Shown here in pieces: positions 1 to 8,157 of a stretch of 64,000 nucleotides of DNA (position 1 is its first letter; each line of letters starts with the position of its first letter). The position numbers were made by a program, and so were the translations under genes. Source of the stretch: Nitrospiraceae bacterium (GTDB taxonomy: Bacteria; Nitrospirota; Nitrospiria; Nitrospirales; Nitrospiraceae); contig JAHBWI010000003.1 of the NCBI GenBank assembly GCA_019637075.1, forward strand, positions 62,001 to 126,000. Reading direction: 5' to 3'. The notes below the pieces were generated by a model. That model was not told where the DNA came from and ran no database searches. It saw only the letters and a program-made list of their open reading frames with translations.

Positions 1-155
1 ACGGTGATGTGCGGTACGCCCACCATCATTCGGAGAGTTTGCGTGCTCGCGTGGAGATCTTGGATCGTATTCTCGTGGAAGTGAGCACAGTTTTAGCACA
101 GTCGCCTACTCATGCGACTCCGCGGCCTGGGAGTGAATCGGTTCTAAGTGGTTGA
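1..155 (+). CDS. C-terminal end of an unidentified protein (5' truncated)
   Basis: An open frame enters from the left edge in frame 3 and ends at TGA 153-155, giving about 50 residues. It contains a charged amphipathic stretch (LRARVEILDRILVE) followed by a Ser/Thr/Pro-rich tail. The helix loosely recalls the C-terminus of phage-shock PspB-like proteins, but that is a weak impression and I assign no function. It points away from the minus-strand tRNA that follows. The frame has no internal stop and ends cleanly, which supports real coding sequence. Confidence 0.5.
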   Translation, partial: GDVRYAHHHSESLRARVEILDRILVEVSTVLAQSPTHATPRPGSESVLSG

Positions 156-173
156 GGAAGAAGGGGAGAAGGT

Positions 174-250
<77 letters not shown>

Positions 251-255
251 GTCGG

Positions 256-285
256 ATACTAGCAGGCACATGAAACGAGAGTCAA
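256..285 (-). promoter_or_regulatory. Sigma-70-type promoter of the initiator tRNA
   Basis: On the minus strand there is TTGACT (280-285) and TAGTAT (256-261), separated by 18 nt, ending 5 nt before the tRNA 5' end. Placement and match make this a credible housekeeping promoter for the tRNA-fMet gene. Confidence 0.6.
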
Positions 286-336
286 GGAAGCCGATGGCCC
301 ATTGAATTCGGCGGAGCGGAATGCTAAAGCCTCCGC

Positions 337-1287
337 ATGCGAATCGTTTTCATGGGCACACCTGAGTTCGCCGTTCCGTCCCTTGAGGCGCTGCTTGCCT
401 CACCACATCAGGTGGTCGGCGTCGTCACACAGCCCGACCGTCCCAAGGGGCGCGGGCAGGACGTTGTCGATTCACCCATCAAGCAGATCTGTCTCAGAGA
501 GCACATCCCGTTTCTCCAGCCGACGAAAATGAAAGACCCCGCATTTCTGGAGGCGTTGCGCGCGTGGCAGCCGGACATCATTACGGTGACCGCGTTCGGT
601 CGCATTTTGCCTCCGGCGGTGTTGAACCTTCCGCCCAATGGCTGTGTGAACGTTCATGGATCGTTGCTCCCGAAATACCGGGGAGCCGGTCCGGTTCAAT
701 GGGCCATCATTCGCGGCGAGCAGGAAACCGGGATCACAACCATGCTTATGGACGAAGGCATGGATACCGGTGCGATGTTGTTGCAGGAGGCCATCCCTAT
801 CGAACCGGATGACACAGCCGGGACATTAGCCCCCAGGCTGGCGAAGATCGGCGGACGGCTATTGGTTGAAACCTTGCGGCAATTGGAAGCCGGCACGTTG
901 ATACCGCGGCAGCAGGACCATGCCCAGGCTACAATGGCGCCGATCTTGAAAAAAGAAGACGGCGCGGTGGATTGGACCTTAAGCGCCGTTGACATCGGCA
1001 ATCGCATTCGAGGACTTTCTCCATGGCCTGGGGCCTATACGGATTGCAACGGCGAGCGATGGAGCCTGTGGCGCGTGGCCGTTCGGTCGGAGGCGGCCGG
1101 TGGGCCGCCCGGCACAGTCACGGGTGTGACCAAAGAGGCGGTCGATGTCGCGACCGGTGGGGGAACCATTCGCTTGGTGGAGATTCAGCCGGCGAATAGT
1201 CGCCGCATGACGATGGCCCAATACCTGGCAGGCCATCGTCTTGTGCTCGGCACGATCCTCGGCAATGCGCTCAAACCGAAAGGCTAG
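337..1287 (+). CDS. fmt: Methionyl-tRNA formyltransferase
   Basis: Transfers a formyl group from 10-formyltetrahydrofolate to Met-tRNA-fMet for translation initiation. The 316-residue length is normal for the family. The N-terminal Rossmann-like domain opens MRIVFMGTPEFAVPSL, and the catalytic region carries the N-x-H-x-S-L-L-P-K-Y-R-G-A-P type signature (HGSLLPKYRGAGPVQWAI, about residues 105-122) followed by TGITTMLMDEGMDTGAM. A C-terminal OB-like domain follows from about residue 205. The start at 337 fits the conserved N-terminus, although no strong ribosome site is visible. It is the first gene of a run with rsmB and rpe, and its substrate tRNA is encoded next door on the other strand. 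Confidence 0.97.
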   Translation: MRIVFMGTPEFAVPSLEALLASPHQVVGVVTQPDRPKGRGQDVVDSPIKQICLREHIPFLQPTKMKDPAFLEALRAWQPDIITVTAFGRILPPAVLNLPPNGCVNVHGSLLPKYRGAGPVQWAIIRGEQETGITTMLMDEGMDTGAMLLQEAIPIEPDDTAGTLAPRLAKIGGRLLVETLRQLEAGTLIPRQQDHAQATMAPILKKEDGAVDWTLSAVDIGNRIRGLSPWPGAYTDCNGERWSLWRVAVRSEAAGGPPGTVTGVTKEAVDVATGGGTIRLVEIQPANSRRMTMAQYLAGHRLVLGTILGNALKPKG

Positions 1288-1356
1288 TCGACCGGCTCGA
1301 GCAATGGTGCCCATTCCAGTCCTATCGATCAGATATCAGACGTTCAATTCCCTCCT

Positions 1357-2766
1357 ATGACTGCCGACCAAGCTCCTGGGCGCCCATCCCGACAGAATCC
1401 TTCAGGACGGTCATCCGCATTTCGGCTGCTCCTTTCCGCGGAGAAGGGGGGGGAGCTCGTCGACGACGCGTTCGACCGCACGGCAGCGCGAGATCAGCTT
1501 GATGCCCGGGAGCGAAGCCTCATGGTGGAACTGGTTCGAGGGGTCTTTCGCCACCGCGGGACATTGGATTGGCGGTTGGGACTGGTCGCAGACCGGCCGA
1601 TTAGGAAACTGCCGCTCGTTGTGCAAACGGCGTTGCGTCTCGGCGCCTATCAGATTCTCCATCTCGACAAGATCCCCGAATCGGCGGCCGTGAACGAATC
1701 GGTCCGTCTTGTGAAGATGCAAGCCAAGCGAGTCGGGAGGGACTGGAGTGGATTTGTGAATGCCGTGTTACGGGCGTTGATCAGGACGCCGGCTGTATCA
1801 TGGCCGTCAGCCGATCAGGACCCTGTTGCTGCCTGGTCCGTACGCTATTCCTGTCCTGCTTGGGTGGTCGAGCGGTGGATATCGCACGGGGGGCGAGAGC
1901 GGGCGGAGGCACTCTGTCGTGCGAGTGTGGAGAGTCCGCCGCTGACGCTCCGAGCCAATACATTGCGCTGCACGAGGCAGGCGCTGCTCGATCGGCTGGC
2001 AGAACATCAGATCGACGCGGTTGCCACGGCCGTGAGTCCTGTGGGTGTTCGACTGGCGAGTCCCTGCGCGGTCACGGAGCTGCCGGGCTATGCTGAGGGC
2101 TGGTTCTATGTCGAGGATGAAGCGGCTCAACTTGTTCCTCCCTTACTTGACGTGAGACCCGGAGAACGAGTGCTCGATGCCTGCGCCGCGCCGGGAGGGA
2201 AGGCAACCCATCTGGCTGCGCTGATGGAAAATCAAGGTACGATAGTCGCGGTCGACCGCGCAGCGCCGCGTCTGGACAAGGTCATGGAAAATTGTCGGCG
2301 GTTGGGCGTGTCAGTCGTAAGGCCCGTGGTCGCCGACCTCCGCCAACTCGGAGGCGACCGTCACAAGACAGGCGAGTTCAAGGCACCCTTCGATCGCATT
2401 CTTTTGGATGCACCCTGCAGTGGGTTGGGAGTGTTACGTCGGCATCCGGAGGGCAAGTGGTTCAAGAGCGAAGCGACCATCGCTCAACATGCCGTGCTTC
2501 AGAGTGAACTCCTGAGCGTGGCCTACCGTCTATTGCGGCCTGGTGGGGCGTTAGTCTATAGTACCTGCTCGGCTGAGCCGGAAGAAACGGAATCGGTCGT
2601 CGAGAATTTTTGTCAATTACATCGCGATGTTCAGCCGGAGCCGCTGGTGCCGTATCTACCGGAGGTCGGTGTATCCCTCGTGACCTCTCGGGGGGGCCTC
2701 TCCACCATGGTCAACCCGTTTCACATGGATGCCTTCTACGCTGCTCGTTTACGGAGGAGTAGTTAA
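1357..2766 (+). CDS. rsmB: 16S rRNA (cytosine-967-C5)-methyltransferase
   Basis: S-adenosylmethionine-dependent m5C methyltransferase acting on 16S rRNA. The 469-residue protein has an N-terminal NusB-like RNA-binding domain (about residues 25-160) and a C-terminal RsmB/NOP fold. Visible motifs are the SAM-binding [31 protein letters not shown] with one catalytic cysteine, and [11 protein letters not shown] with the second (motif VI PCS / motif IV TCS pair). Its TAA stop overlaps the ATG of rpe (TAATG), so the two are translationally coupled. fmt-rsmB-rpe is a common bacterial arrangement. Confidence 0.96.
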   Translation: MTADQAPGRPSRQNPSGRSSAFRLLLSAEKGGELVDDAFDRTAARDQLDARERSLMVELVRGVFRHRGTLDWRLGLVADRPIRKLPLVVQTALRLGAYQILHLDKIPESAAVNESVRLVKMQAKRVGRDWSGFVNAVLRALIRTPAVSWPSADQDPVAAWSVRYSCPAWVVERWISHGGRERAEALCRASVESPPLTLRANTLRCTRQALLDRLAEHQIDAVATAVSPVGVRLASPCAVTELPGYAEGWFYVEDEAAQLVPPLLDVRPGERVLDACAAPGGKATHLAALMENQGTIVAVDRAAPRLDKVMENCRRLGVSVVRPVVADLRQLGGDRHKTGEFKAPFDRILLDAPCSGLGVLRRHPEGKWFKSEATIAQHAVLQSELLSVAYRLLRPGGALVYSTCSAEPEETESVVENFCQLHRDVQPEPLVPYLPEVGVSLVTSRGGLSTMVNPFHMDAFYAARLRRSS

Positions 2767-3470
2767 TGTCGGGCCGTCAGACTCTGATCGCGCCGTCTAT
2801 TCTGTCCGCCGACTTCGTCCGCCTGGCCGAGGAAGTCGGGCGTGTTGAACGAGGTGGTGCCGATTGGTTGCACATCGATGTCATGGATGGACACTTTGTC
2901 CCGAACCTGACTGTCGGTCCTCCAATCGTGGAAGCATTGCGCAGGGTGACGACGCTGCCGTTGGACGTGCACCTGATGATGACGAATCCTGATGAGTACA
3001 TCGAAGCATTCGCGCAGGCAGGAGCCAACTATCTGACCGTGCATGTCGAAGCGTGCACGCACCTTCATCGCACGCTCCAATCGATCAAAGAACGGAACGT
3101 GAAGGCCGGCGTGAGCCTCAATCCGGCCACTCCGGTCGCGTCGCTATCGGAAATCATCAGGGATGCGGATCTGGTGCTTGTGATGTCGGTGAATCCCGGG
3201 TTCGGCGGGCAGAAATTCATTCCCTCGGTATTGGACAAGATCCGACGAGTGCGTGAACTCATCGATCGGACCCAGAGCCGGACCTTGCTTGAAGTCGACG
3301 GCGGCGTCAAACCGGAGAATGCCGCTGAAGTCATTTCCGCCGGGGCGGATGTCATAGTCTCCGGCTCGGCAGTATTTTGCAGCCCCGATTATGCCGCCGC
3401 GATCGCCGCCCTTCGTTCCGGGAGGGAGACGGCAGCGCCAACTTCTTCCACGATAGGTGCCCGCCGATAG
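2766..3470 (+). CDS. rpe: Ribulose-phosphate 3-epimerase
   Basis: Interconverts ribulose 5-phosphate and xylulose 5-phosphate in the pentose phosphate and Calvin pathways. The 234-residue TIM barrel shows the family signatures: SILSADF at the N-terminus (residues 9-15), [14 protein letters not shown] with metal-binding His and Asp, [22 protein letters not shown] with the phosphate-binding loop, and [11 protein letters not shown] near the C-terminus. The start codon overlaps the rsmB stop. About 12 extra C-terminal residues extend beyond the usual end, which does not affect the call. Confidence 0.97.
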   Translation: MSGRQTLIAPSILSADFVRLAEEVGRVERGGADWLHIDVMDGHFVPNLTVGPPIVEALRRVTTLPLDVHLMMTNPDEYIEAFAQAGANYLTVHVEACTHLHRTLQSIKERNVKAGVSLNPATPVASLSEIIRDADLVLVMSVNPGFGGQKFIPSVLDKIRRVRELIDRTQSRTLLEVDGGVKPENAAEVISAGADVIVSGSAVFCSPDYAAAIAALRSGRETAAPTSSTIGARR

Positions 3471-3497
3471 ACGAGCCTGACGACAGCCCTGTGGTGC

Positions 3498-5042
3498 ATG
3501 GATAATTTTCATCCTCTCGAAAGCAAAGTCCTTCTCTCTCTGGTCTCATCCGCCGGATCCGCTCCGACGCTGGATCAGCTTGCCGAATCGACCGGACTGG
3601 AGCCGTCTCAGCTCAGCATGGCCATCGAATGGTTGCTGGCTAAGTCTCTGATCGTCGTCCAGAAGGAGACGGTGACGCCGATCGCCTCGTTGACGAAGGT
3701 CGGGGAGGTATACTTCGACCAGCACTCGCCGATCGAACGGGTATTGTCCGCCGCCCGCGAAGCAGGTCAAACGGGCAGGCGCCTCACGATTCAGGACATT
3801 CAGGGCCAAGCCGGTCTCGAACCTTCCGAAGTCAGCAAGGCCGTCGGCACCCTGAAGAAGGAAGGCGCCATCCTTATTGTCCAGGGAGGCTGTATCGAAG
3901 GCACCGGACGGCCGAGTCCGACCGCCGAAACCATGCGGAGCCTTTTGCAGGAATTGCGCGGCGGCGCGCGCGAGTTGCAGAGTTTTGCGGAACCGATGCG
4001 GCAGGTGCTGCAGCAGTATTCGGTGAAGCGCGGCAATGCGCATGAGCCCTTCCGAATCGACGAACGTGTCACGCGCATGTTCGCGTTGACGGCGATGGGT
4101 CAGGAGGCCGCACAGCGGTTGGCGCGTGAGGGTGTGGCGGAAGAGGTCTCTCGGCTGACGCCGGAGCTATTGAAGGAGGGGGCCTGGCGGAGTAAGCGGT
4201 TCCGGAAGTATACCATCAGCCTCCGGGCTCCTCGGATCGCATCGGGGAAGCGGCATGCGTATCGTGAGTTCTTGGACCTGGTCAAGGGCAAGCTGGTCAG
4301 TATGGGTTTTCAGGAAATGCGTGGATTGTTGGTGGAGACGGAATTCTGGAACATGGACGCCCTGTTCATGCCGCAGTTCCACCCGGCCCGTGACATTCAC
4401 GATGTGTATTTCGTGAAGTCGCCGACGCATGCCCGGTCGATTGCCGAGCCGTTTGCGACTCGCGTAACCGAAGCCCACGAACGGGGAACCGGCACAGGTT
4501 CCACCGGCTGGGGGTACGAGTTCAATATCGCGCGCGCCAAACGATTAGTCTTGAGGAGTCAGGGCACCGCCGTGTCCGCACACACGTTGGCCGGAAAGCC
4601 CTCCGTGCCTGGAAAGTATTTCTCGATAGCGCGGTGTTTTCGGTACGACCAGGTGGACGCCACCCATGCCACCGACTTCTTCCAAGTCGAAGGGATCGTG
4701 CTGGGGAACGGCATCAACTTCCGCACGCTCCTGGGACTGCTCAACTTGTTCGCCCGGGAAGTCGCCCACGCCAAGGAAGTCAAATTTCTTCCGGCCTATT
4801 TCCCGTTTACGGAACCGTCGGTGGAGATGCATGTTCGGCATCCTCGTCTCGGATGGATGGAGCTGGGCGGGGCCGGGCTGTTCCGCCCGGAGGTGACTCT
4901 TCCTCTCGGCGTTTCGGTTCCGGTGATTGCGTGGGGGCTGGGACTCGATCGAATGGCGATGGTGGCCCTCGGCATCCACGATATTCGCGACCTGTTCTCG
5001 GCGGACTTGGATTTCATTCGCAGCATGAGAGGGAATTTCTAG
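3498..5042 (+). CDS. pheS: Phenylalanine-tRNA ligase alpha subunit, archaeal/eukaryotic type
   Basis: Catalytic subunit that activates Phe and charges tRNA-Phe together with PheT. At 514 residues it is far longer than ordinary bacterial PheS (about 340). Residues 1-150 are winged-helix-like modules (PTLDQLAESTGLEPSQLSMA and SEVSKAVGTLKKEGAI), as in archaeal and cytosolic enzymes. The class II catalytic core follows: motif 2 region PGKYFSIARCFRYDQVDATH, FTEPSVEMHVRH, WMELGGAGLFRPEV, and motif 3 AWGLGLDRMAM, then DIRDLFSADLDFIR, all in the archaeal wording. It is separated from pheT by 129 nt that hold a repeat-like inverted sequence. Lateral acquisition is inferred from the subtype, not shown by composition. 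Confidence 0.95.
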   Translation: MDNFHPLESKVLLSLVSSAGSAPTLDQLAESTGLEPSQLSMAIEWLLAKSLIVVQKETVTPIASLTKVGEVYFDQHSPIERVLSAAREAGQTGRRLTIQDIQGQAGLEPSEVSKAVGTLKKEGAILIVQGGCIEGTGRPSPTAETMRSLLQELRGGARELQSFAEPMRQVLQQYSVKRGNAHEPFRIDERVTRMFALTAMGQEAAQRLAREGVAEEVSRLTPELLKEGAWRSKRFRKYTISLRAPRIASGKRHAYREFLDLVKGKLVSMGFQEMRGLLVETEFWNMDALFMPQFHPARDIHDVYFVKSPTHARSIAEPFATRVTEAHERGTGTGSTGWGYEFNIARAKRLVLRSQGTAVSAHTLAGKPSVPGKYFSIARCFRYDQVDATHATDFFQVEGIVLGNGINFRTLLGLLNLFAREVAHAKEVKFLPAYFPFTEPSVEMHVRHPRLGWMELGGAGLFRPEVTLPLGVSVPVIAWGLGLDRMAMVALGIHDIRDLFSADLDFIRSMRGNF

Positions 5043-5053
5043 CGGGATCGCCC

Positions 5054-5149
5054 TTCGTGATGCGTGAAGTGTATCTCGCGCAGACACACCTCCATTGCGC
5101 GCCAGTGACGTGCAGTATAGATTGCGAACGACGAACCACGCTTCACGAA
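5054..5149. repeat. Imperfect inverted repeat between pheS and pheT
   Basis: TCGTGATGCGTG (5055-5066) recurs as the inverted CACGCTTCACGA (5137-5148) with one mismatch in 12. The same word family (GTGAAGCGTGACGTGAAG) appears in another intergenic gap at 40472. This looks like a degraded copy of a small intergenic repeat rather than a gene-specific control element, but either is possible. Confidence 0.45.
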
Positions 5150-5171
5150 CGACCATAGGACCGAGTGATCG

Positions 5172-6890
5172 ATGCCCACTATCTCCGTACAGCGTGAAGA
5201 CCTCGAAGCCTTGATCGCCGGTCCCGGCGGGAAGGCTACACGCCTCGCCTTGGAAGAGCTCGAACAATCGTTGATGCTGGTGAAGGGCGAGCTCAAGGGG
5301 CAGAACCCGGAGACCGGTGAGTTACGGATCGAGCTTCAGGACAGCAATCGGCCTGATCTCTGGTGTTGCGAGGGGATCGCGCGGCAGATCCGGATCAAAC
5401 AAGAGGGCAAACCGATTGCCTATCCATTCTTCAAGAAGGGTAAATCCGCAGCCGGTCGGCTGACTGTGGCTCCCGGTCTGGAAAAGGTTCGCCCGTTTGT
5501 GGCTGCCTGCACGGCGGTCGGCTATCAGGTGACCCAAGAAGGTCTCACACAGCTGATCCAGACACAGGAAAAGTTGGCAGACATTTTTGGCCGCAAACGG
5601 CGGTCGGTTTCAATCGGGCTCTATCGTCTGCCCAAAATCGTCTTTCCCGTCAGCTACGATCTTGTGAAACCCGACGATGTCCGGTTCACCCCGCTCGGCA
5701 TGGATACGGTCATGACCCTTCGGGAAATTCTCATGGTCCATCCAAAGGGGGTCGAGTATGGACCCATCCTGGCTGGGCAAGACCGACTTCCGGTGCTCCG
5801 GGATGCGAAAGGCCAGGTGCTGTCCTTTCCCCCGATCATCAACAGCCGTGAGATCGGCGAAGTGCAGGTGGGAGATACCGATCTCTTCGTTGAAGTGACC
5901 GGGACCGATCCCTACATGGTCGCGCTGACGTTGAACATCTTCGCCGCCAATTTGGCGGACCGCGGCGCCGCCATCGCTCCGATCGACATTCGCTATCCCC
6001 ACAAAACTGCGCTCGGTACCAAGGTGACGACGCCGATCGATTTCGGTTCTCCTCGGACGATTCCGTTGCCCGCGATCGAGTCAGCCTTGGGCGAGTCCTT
6101 AGGGAGCAAAGAGGTGGCTGCGGCCCTCCGATCCTATGGCTACCAAGTGAAACCGTCAGGAAAATCCCTCTCGGTGCAGCTGCCCCCGTACCGCAATGAT
6201 CTGATGCACACCGTGGATGTGGTCGAGGATGTGGCCATTAGCCAGGGCTACCACCGATTCGCGCCGGTGATGCCTTCGGAATTCACCGTCGGGGGGCTAT
6301 CGCGTCACGAGCAACTGGCTGATCGCGTTCGAGACCTCATGGTCGGAATGGAGTTCCAGGAAGTCATCTCCAACATCATGGGATCGCATCAGGATTTTTG
6401 CACGAAAATGCGTATCGACGGCACTCCCTGGGCCAAAGTGGTCGAGGTCGCCAACGTCATGTCGCTGAGCTACTCCTGTCTACGGCAATGGGTCGTCCCG
6501 TCGCTCTTACAGGTGGAAGCCAACTCGAGCCGGGCCTTCTATCCGCATCGTATGTTCGAGGTGGGGGAAGTGGCGGTGCCTGACGAGCAGAGTGATGTCG
6601 GATCTCGTACGCTGACCGTGTTGGGTGCGGTGATCGCCCATGCGGGGGCGCACTTCTCGGAAATTCATTCTTGCCTGGATCTGCTGTGTTACTACTTGAA
6701 TCGACCGTTCAAGCTCGAGCCATTGGCCCATCCGTCATTTCTGGACGGGCGCGCGGGGCAAATCATTTCTGACGGACGGCAGATCGGTTTTCTTGGCGAG
6801 CTGCACCCAGAAGTGCTGGAGCACTGGCAGATCGGAGTTCCTGCCGTGGCCCTCGAACTCGTTGTCGATCGGTTGCTGGAAGAGTCGTGA
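5172..6890 (+). CDS. pheT: Phenylalanine-tRNA ligase beta subunit, archaeal/eukaryotic type
   Basis: Partner of PheS, carrying editing and tRNA-binding modules. Its 572 residues match archaeal and eukaryotic beta subunits (about 550) and not the roughly 800-residue bacterial form: there is no N-terminal EMAP/OB tRNA-binding domain and no C-terminal anticodon-binding FDX domain. It opens with MPTISVQREDLEALI, then IELQDSNRPDLWCCEGIAR (the archaeal N-P-D-R-P-D-L region), the B3/B4 editing core (LPVLRDAKGQVLSFPPIINS, residues about 205-230) and the B5 domain (YRNDLMHTVDVVEDVAISQG, about 337-356). It ends tail to tail with rplT. Confidence 0.95.
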   Translation: MPTISVQREDLEALIAGPGGKATRLALEELEQSLMLVKGELKGQNPETGELRIELQDSNRPDLWCCEGIARQIRIKQEGKPIAYPFFKKGKSAAGRLTVAPGLEKVRPFVAACTAVGYQVTQEGLTQLIQTQEKLADIFGRKRRSVSIGLYRLPKIVFPVSYDLVKPDDVRFTPLGMDTVMTLREILMVHPKGVEYGPILAGQDRLPVLRDAKGQVLSFPPIINSREIGEVQVGDTDLFVEVTGTDPYMVALTLNIFAANLADRGAAIAPIDIRYPHKTALGTKVTTPIDFGSPRTIPLPAIESALGESLGSKEVAAALRSYGYQVKPSGKSLSVQLPPYRNDLMHTVDVVEDVAISQGYHRFAPVMPSEFTVGGLSRHEQLADRVRDLMVGMEFQEVISNIMGSHQDFCTKMRIDGTPWAKVVEVANVMSLSYSCLRQWVVPSLLQVEANSSRAFYPHRMFEVGEVAVPDEQSDVGSRTLTVLGAVIAHAGAHFSEIHSCLDLLCYYLNRPFKLEPLAHPSFLDGRAGQIISDGRQIGFLGELHPEVLEHWQIGVPAVALELVVDRLLEES

Positions 6891-6924
6891 CGGGGACGTC
6901 CTCGCGCTGGAGAACGGTCCCCGT
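6890..6924. terminator. Possible hairpin between convergent pheT and rplT
   Basis: ACGGGGAC (6890-6897) and GTCCCCGT (6917-6924) can form an 8-bp stem with a 19-nt loop immediately after the pheT stop. There is no clear T-tract, so it would be a weak or factor-dependent terminator. Confidence 0.35.
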
Positions 6925-6971
6925 TCCGATGAGTGATGGCGAGGTGGTTATCCTGCCTCGGCGCGATGGGC

Positions 6972-7337
6972 TTACTTCGCGGTCGCGAGCTGCTGCTTGG
7001 CGAGACCGACCAGTTTCTCGAATCCGGCCATATCCTTGATGGCCATATCCGACAGCACCTTCCGGTCCAGCAAGATATTCGCCTTCTTCAACGCATTCAT
7101 GAAACGGTTGTAGGCCATGCCGTGCAAACGCGTCGCTGCGCTGATTCGCGCGATCCAGAGCTGGCGAAAATCCCGTTTTCTGCTCTTCCGTCCGACGTAG
7201 GCATAGGCCTGTCCCTTGTCGACGGATTCGGTTGCGGTTCTGAATAGCCGGCTTTTTGCGCCGTACTGGCCTTTCGCCAGTTTAAGCCGCTTCTTCCGCC
7301 GCTGCCGAGTCTTTGATCCACCTTTTGCGCGAGGCAT
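6972..7337 (-). CDS. rplT: 50S ribosomal protein L20
   Basis: Early-assembly large-subunit protein that binds 23S rRNA; in many bacteria it also represses translation of its own operon. The 121-residue, very basic sequence starts MPRAKGGSKTRQRRKKRLK and contains KGQAYAYVGRKSRKRDFRQL and ARISAATRLHGMAYNRFM, all standard for L20. It is the last gene of thrS-infC-rpmI-rplT. In many bacteria pheS and pheT follow rplT on the same strand; here the next genes are pheT and pheS on the opposite strand. Confidence 0.98.
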   Translation of the reverse strand: MPRAKGGSKTRQRRKKRLKLAKGQYGAKSRLFRTATESVDKGQAYAYVGRKSRKRDFRQLWIARISAATRLHGMAYNRFMNALKKANILLDRKVLSDMAIKDMAGFEKLVGLAKQQLATAK

Positions 7338-7398
7338 ACGTCACTACTCCTTTCGAGCCCGTTCTCCGATCGACGCGGTCGATCGAACCCCCATTTGA

Positions 7399-7587
7399 CT
7401 AGGGGAGAATGCGGTTGACTGCGAGGGTAAACGTCGGCGACACCGGCGCGGAACCCTTCAACCGCCGCTTCCGATCGCGTCCCTTTCCCGTGAGCAAATG
7501 CCGGCGACCGGCTTTTTTCCTGACCAGTTTGCCCGTTCCGGTCCGTTTGAATCGCTTCTTGGCTCCGCTGTGCGTCTTCAGTTTCAT
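7399..7587 (-). CDS. rpmI: 50S ribosomal protein L35
   Basis: Small large-subunit protein of 62 residues. It shows the family pattern [20 protein letters not shown] and [18 protein letters not shown]. It sits between infC (40 nt upstream) and rplT (61 nt downstream), the universally conserved IF3-L35-L20 order. Confidence 0.97.
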   Translation of the reverse strand: MKLKTHSGAKKRFKRTGTGKLVRKKAGRRHLLTGKGRDRKRRLKGSAPVSPTFTLAVNRILP

Positions 7588-7627
7588 AGTAGTCTCTTCA
7601 GTCCTTCCTATATGCTGGTGTCGTGCG

Positions 7628-8134
7628 CTACTTCGGAGCCAGAATCATGATGAGGCTCCGACCTTCCATGCGAGGGGCGAATTCCACGGTGCCCGCTTCT
7701 CCGCACTGTTCAATCACCGAGGTCATGACGGTACGGCCCATTTCCTGATTGGCCATCTCGCGACCACGATAGGTCAAGGTAACTTTGGTCTTGTTGCCGT
7801 CGGCCAGGAAACCCTTGATCTGTCGAATCTTGATCTCTAGATCGTGTTTGTCGGTCCGGGGCCTCAGCTTGATCTCCTTGACTTGCGTCGATTTTTGATG
7901 CCGGCGGCTCTGGTGATCCTTTTTGCTGAGCTCGTATTTGTACTTCCCATAGTCCATGATACGGCACACCGGGGGCTGGGAAGTGGGCGCCACCTCGACG
8001 AGGTCGTAGCCTTGCTCTTGCGCTTTGCTCAAGGCCTCGGCGGTGGGCAAAATTCCCAGTTGTTCGCCTTCGGGACCGATCACGCGAACTTCACGGATTC
8101 TGATTTCCCGGTTGACGCGTAATTTAGGGACGAT
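7628..8134 (-). CDS. infC: Translation initiation factor IF-3, starting at an AUC codon
   Basis: Binds the 30S subunit, prevents premature joining and proofreads the start codon. Motifs include [20 protein letters not shown] and the C-terminal [12 protein letters not shown]. The first conventional start (GTG at 8083) would remove the conserved opening of IF3 ([17 protein letters not shown]). Extending in frame recovers it, but the frame is closed by TGA two codons before ATC 8134-8132, and no ATG, GTG or TTG lies in between. GAGGTG sits 4-5 nt before the ATC. I therefore call ATC the start (168 residues). E. coli infC uses AUU, which makes it subject to autoregulation by IF3; the same logic would apply here. 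Confidence 0.93.
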   Translation of the reverse strand: MVPKLRVNREIRIREVRVIGPEGEQLGILPTAEALSKAQEQGYDLVEVAPTSQPPVCRIMDYGKYKYELSKKDHQSRRHQKSTQVKEIKLRPRTDKHDLEIKIRQIKGFLADGNKTKVTLTYRGREMANQEMGRTVMTSVIEQCGEAGTVEFAPRMEGRSLIMILAPK

Positions 8135-8157
8135 AGGTCACCTCTTTCGTGAGTAGG

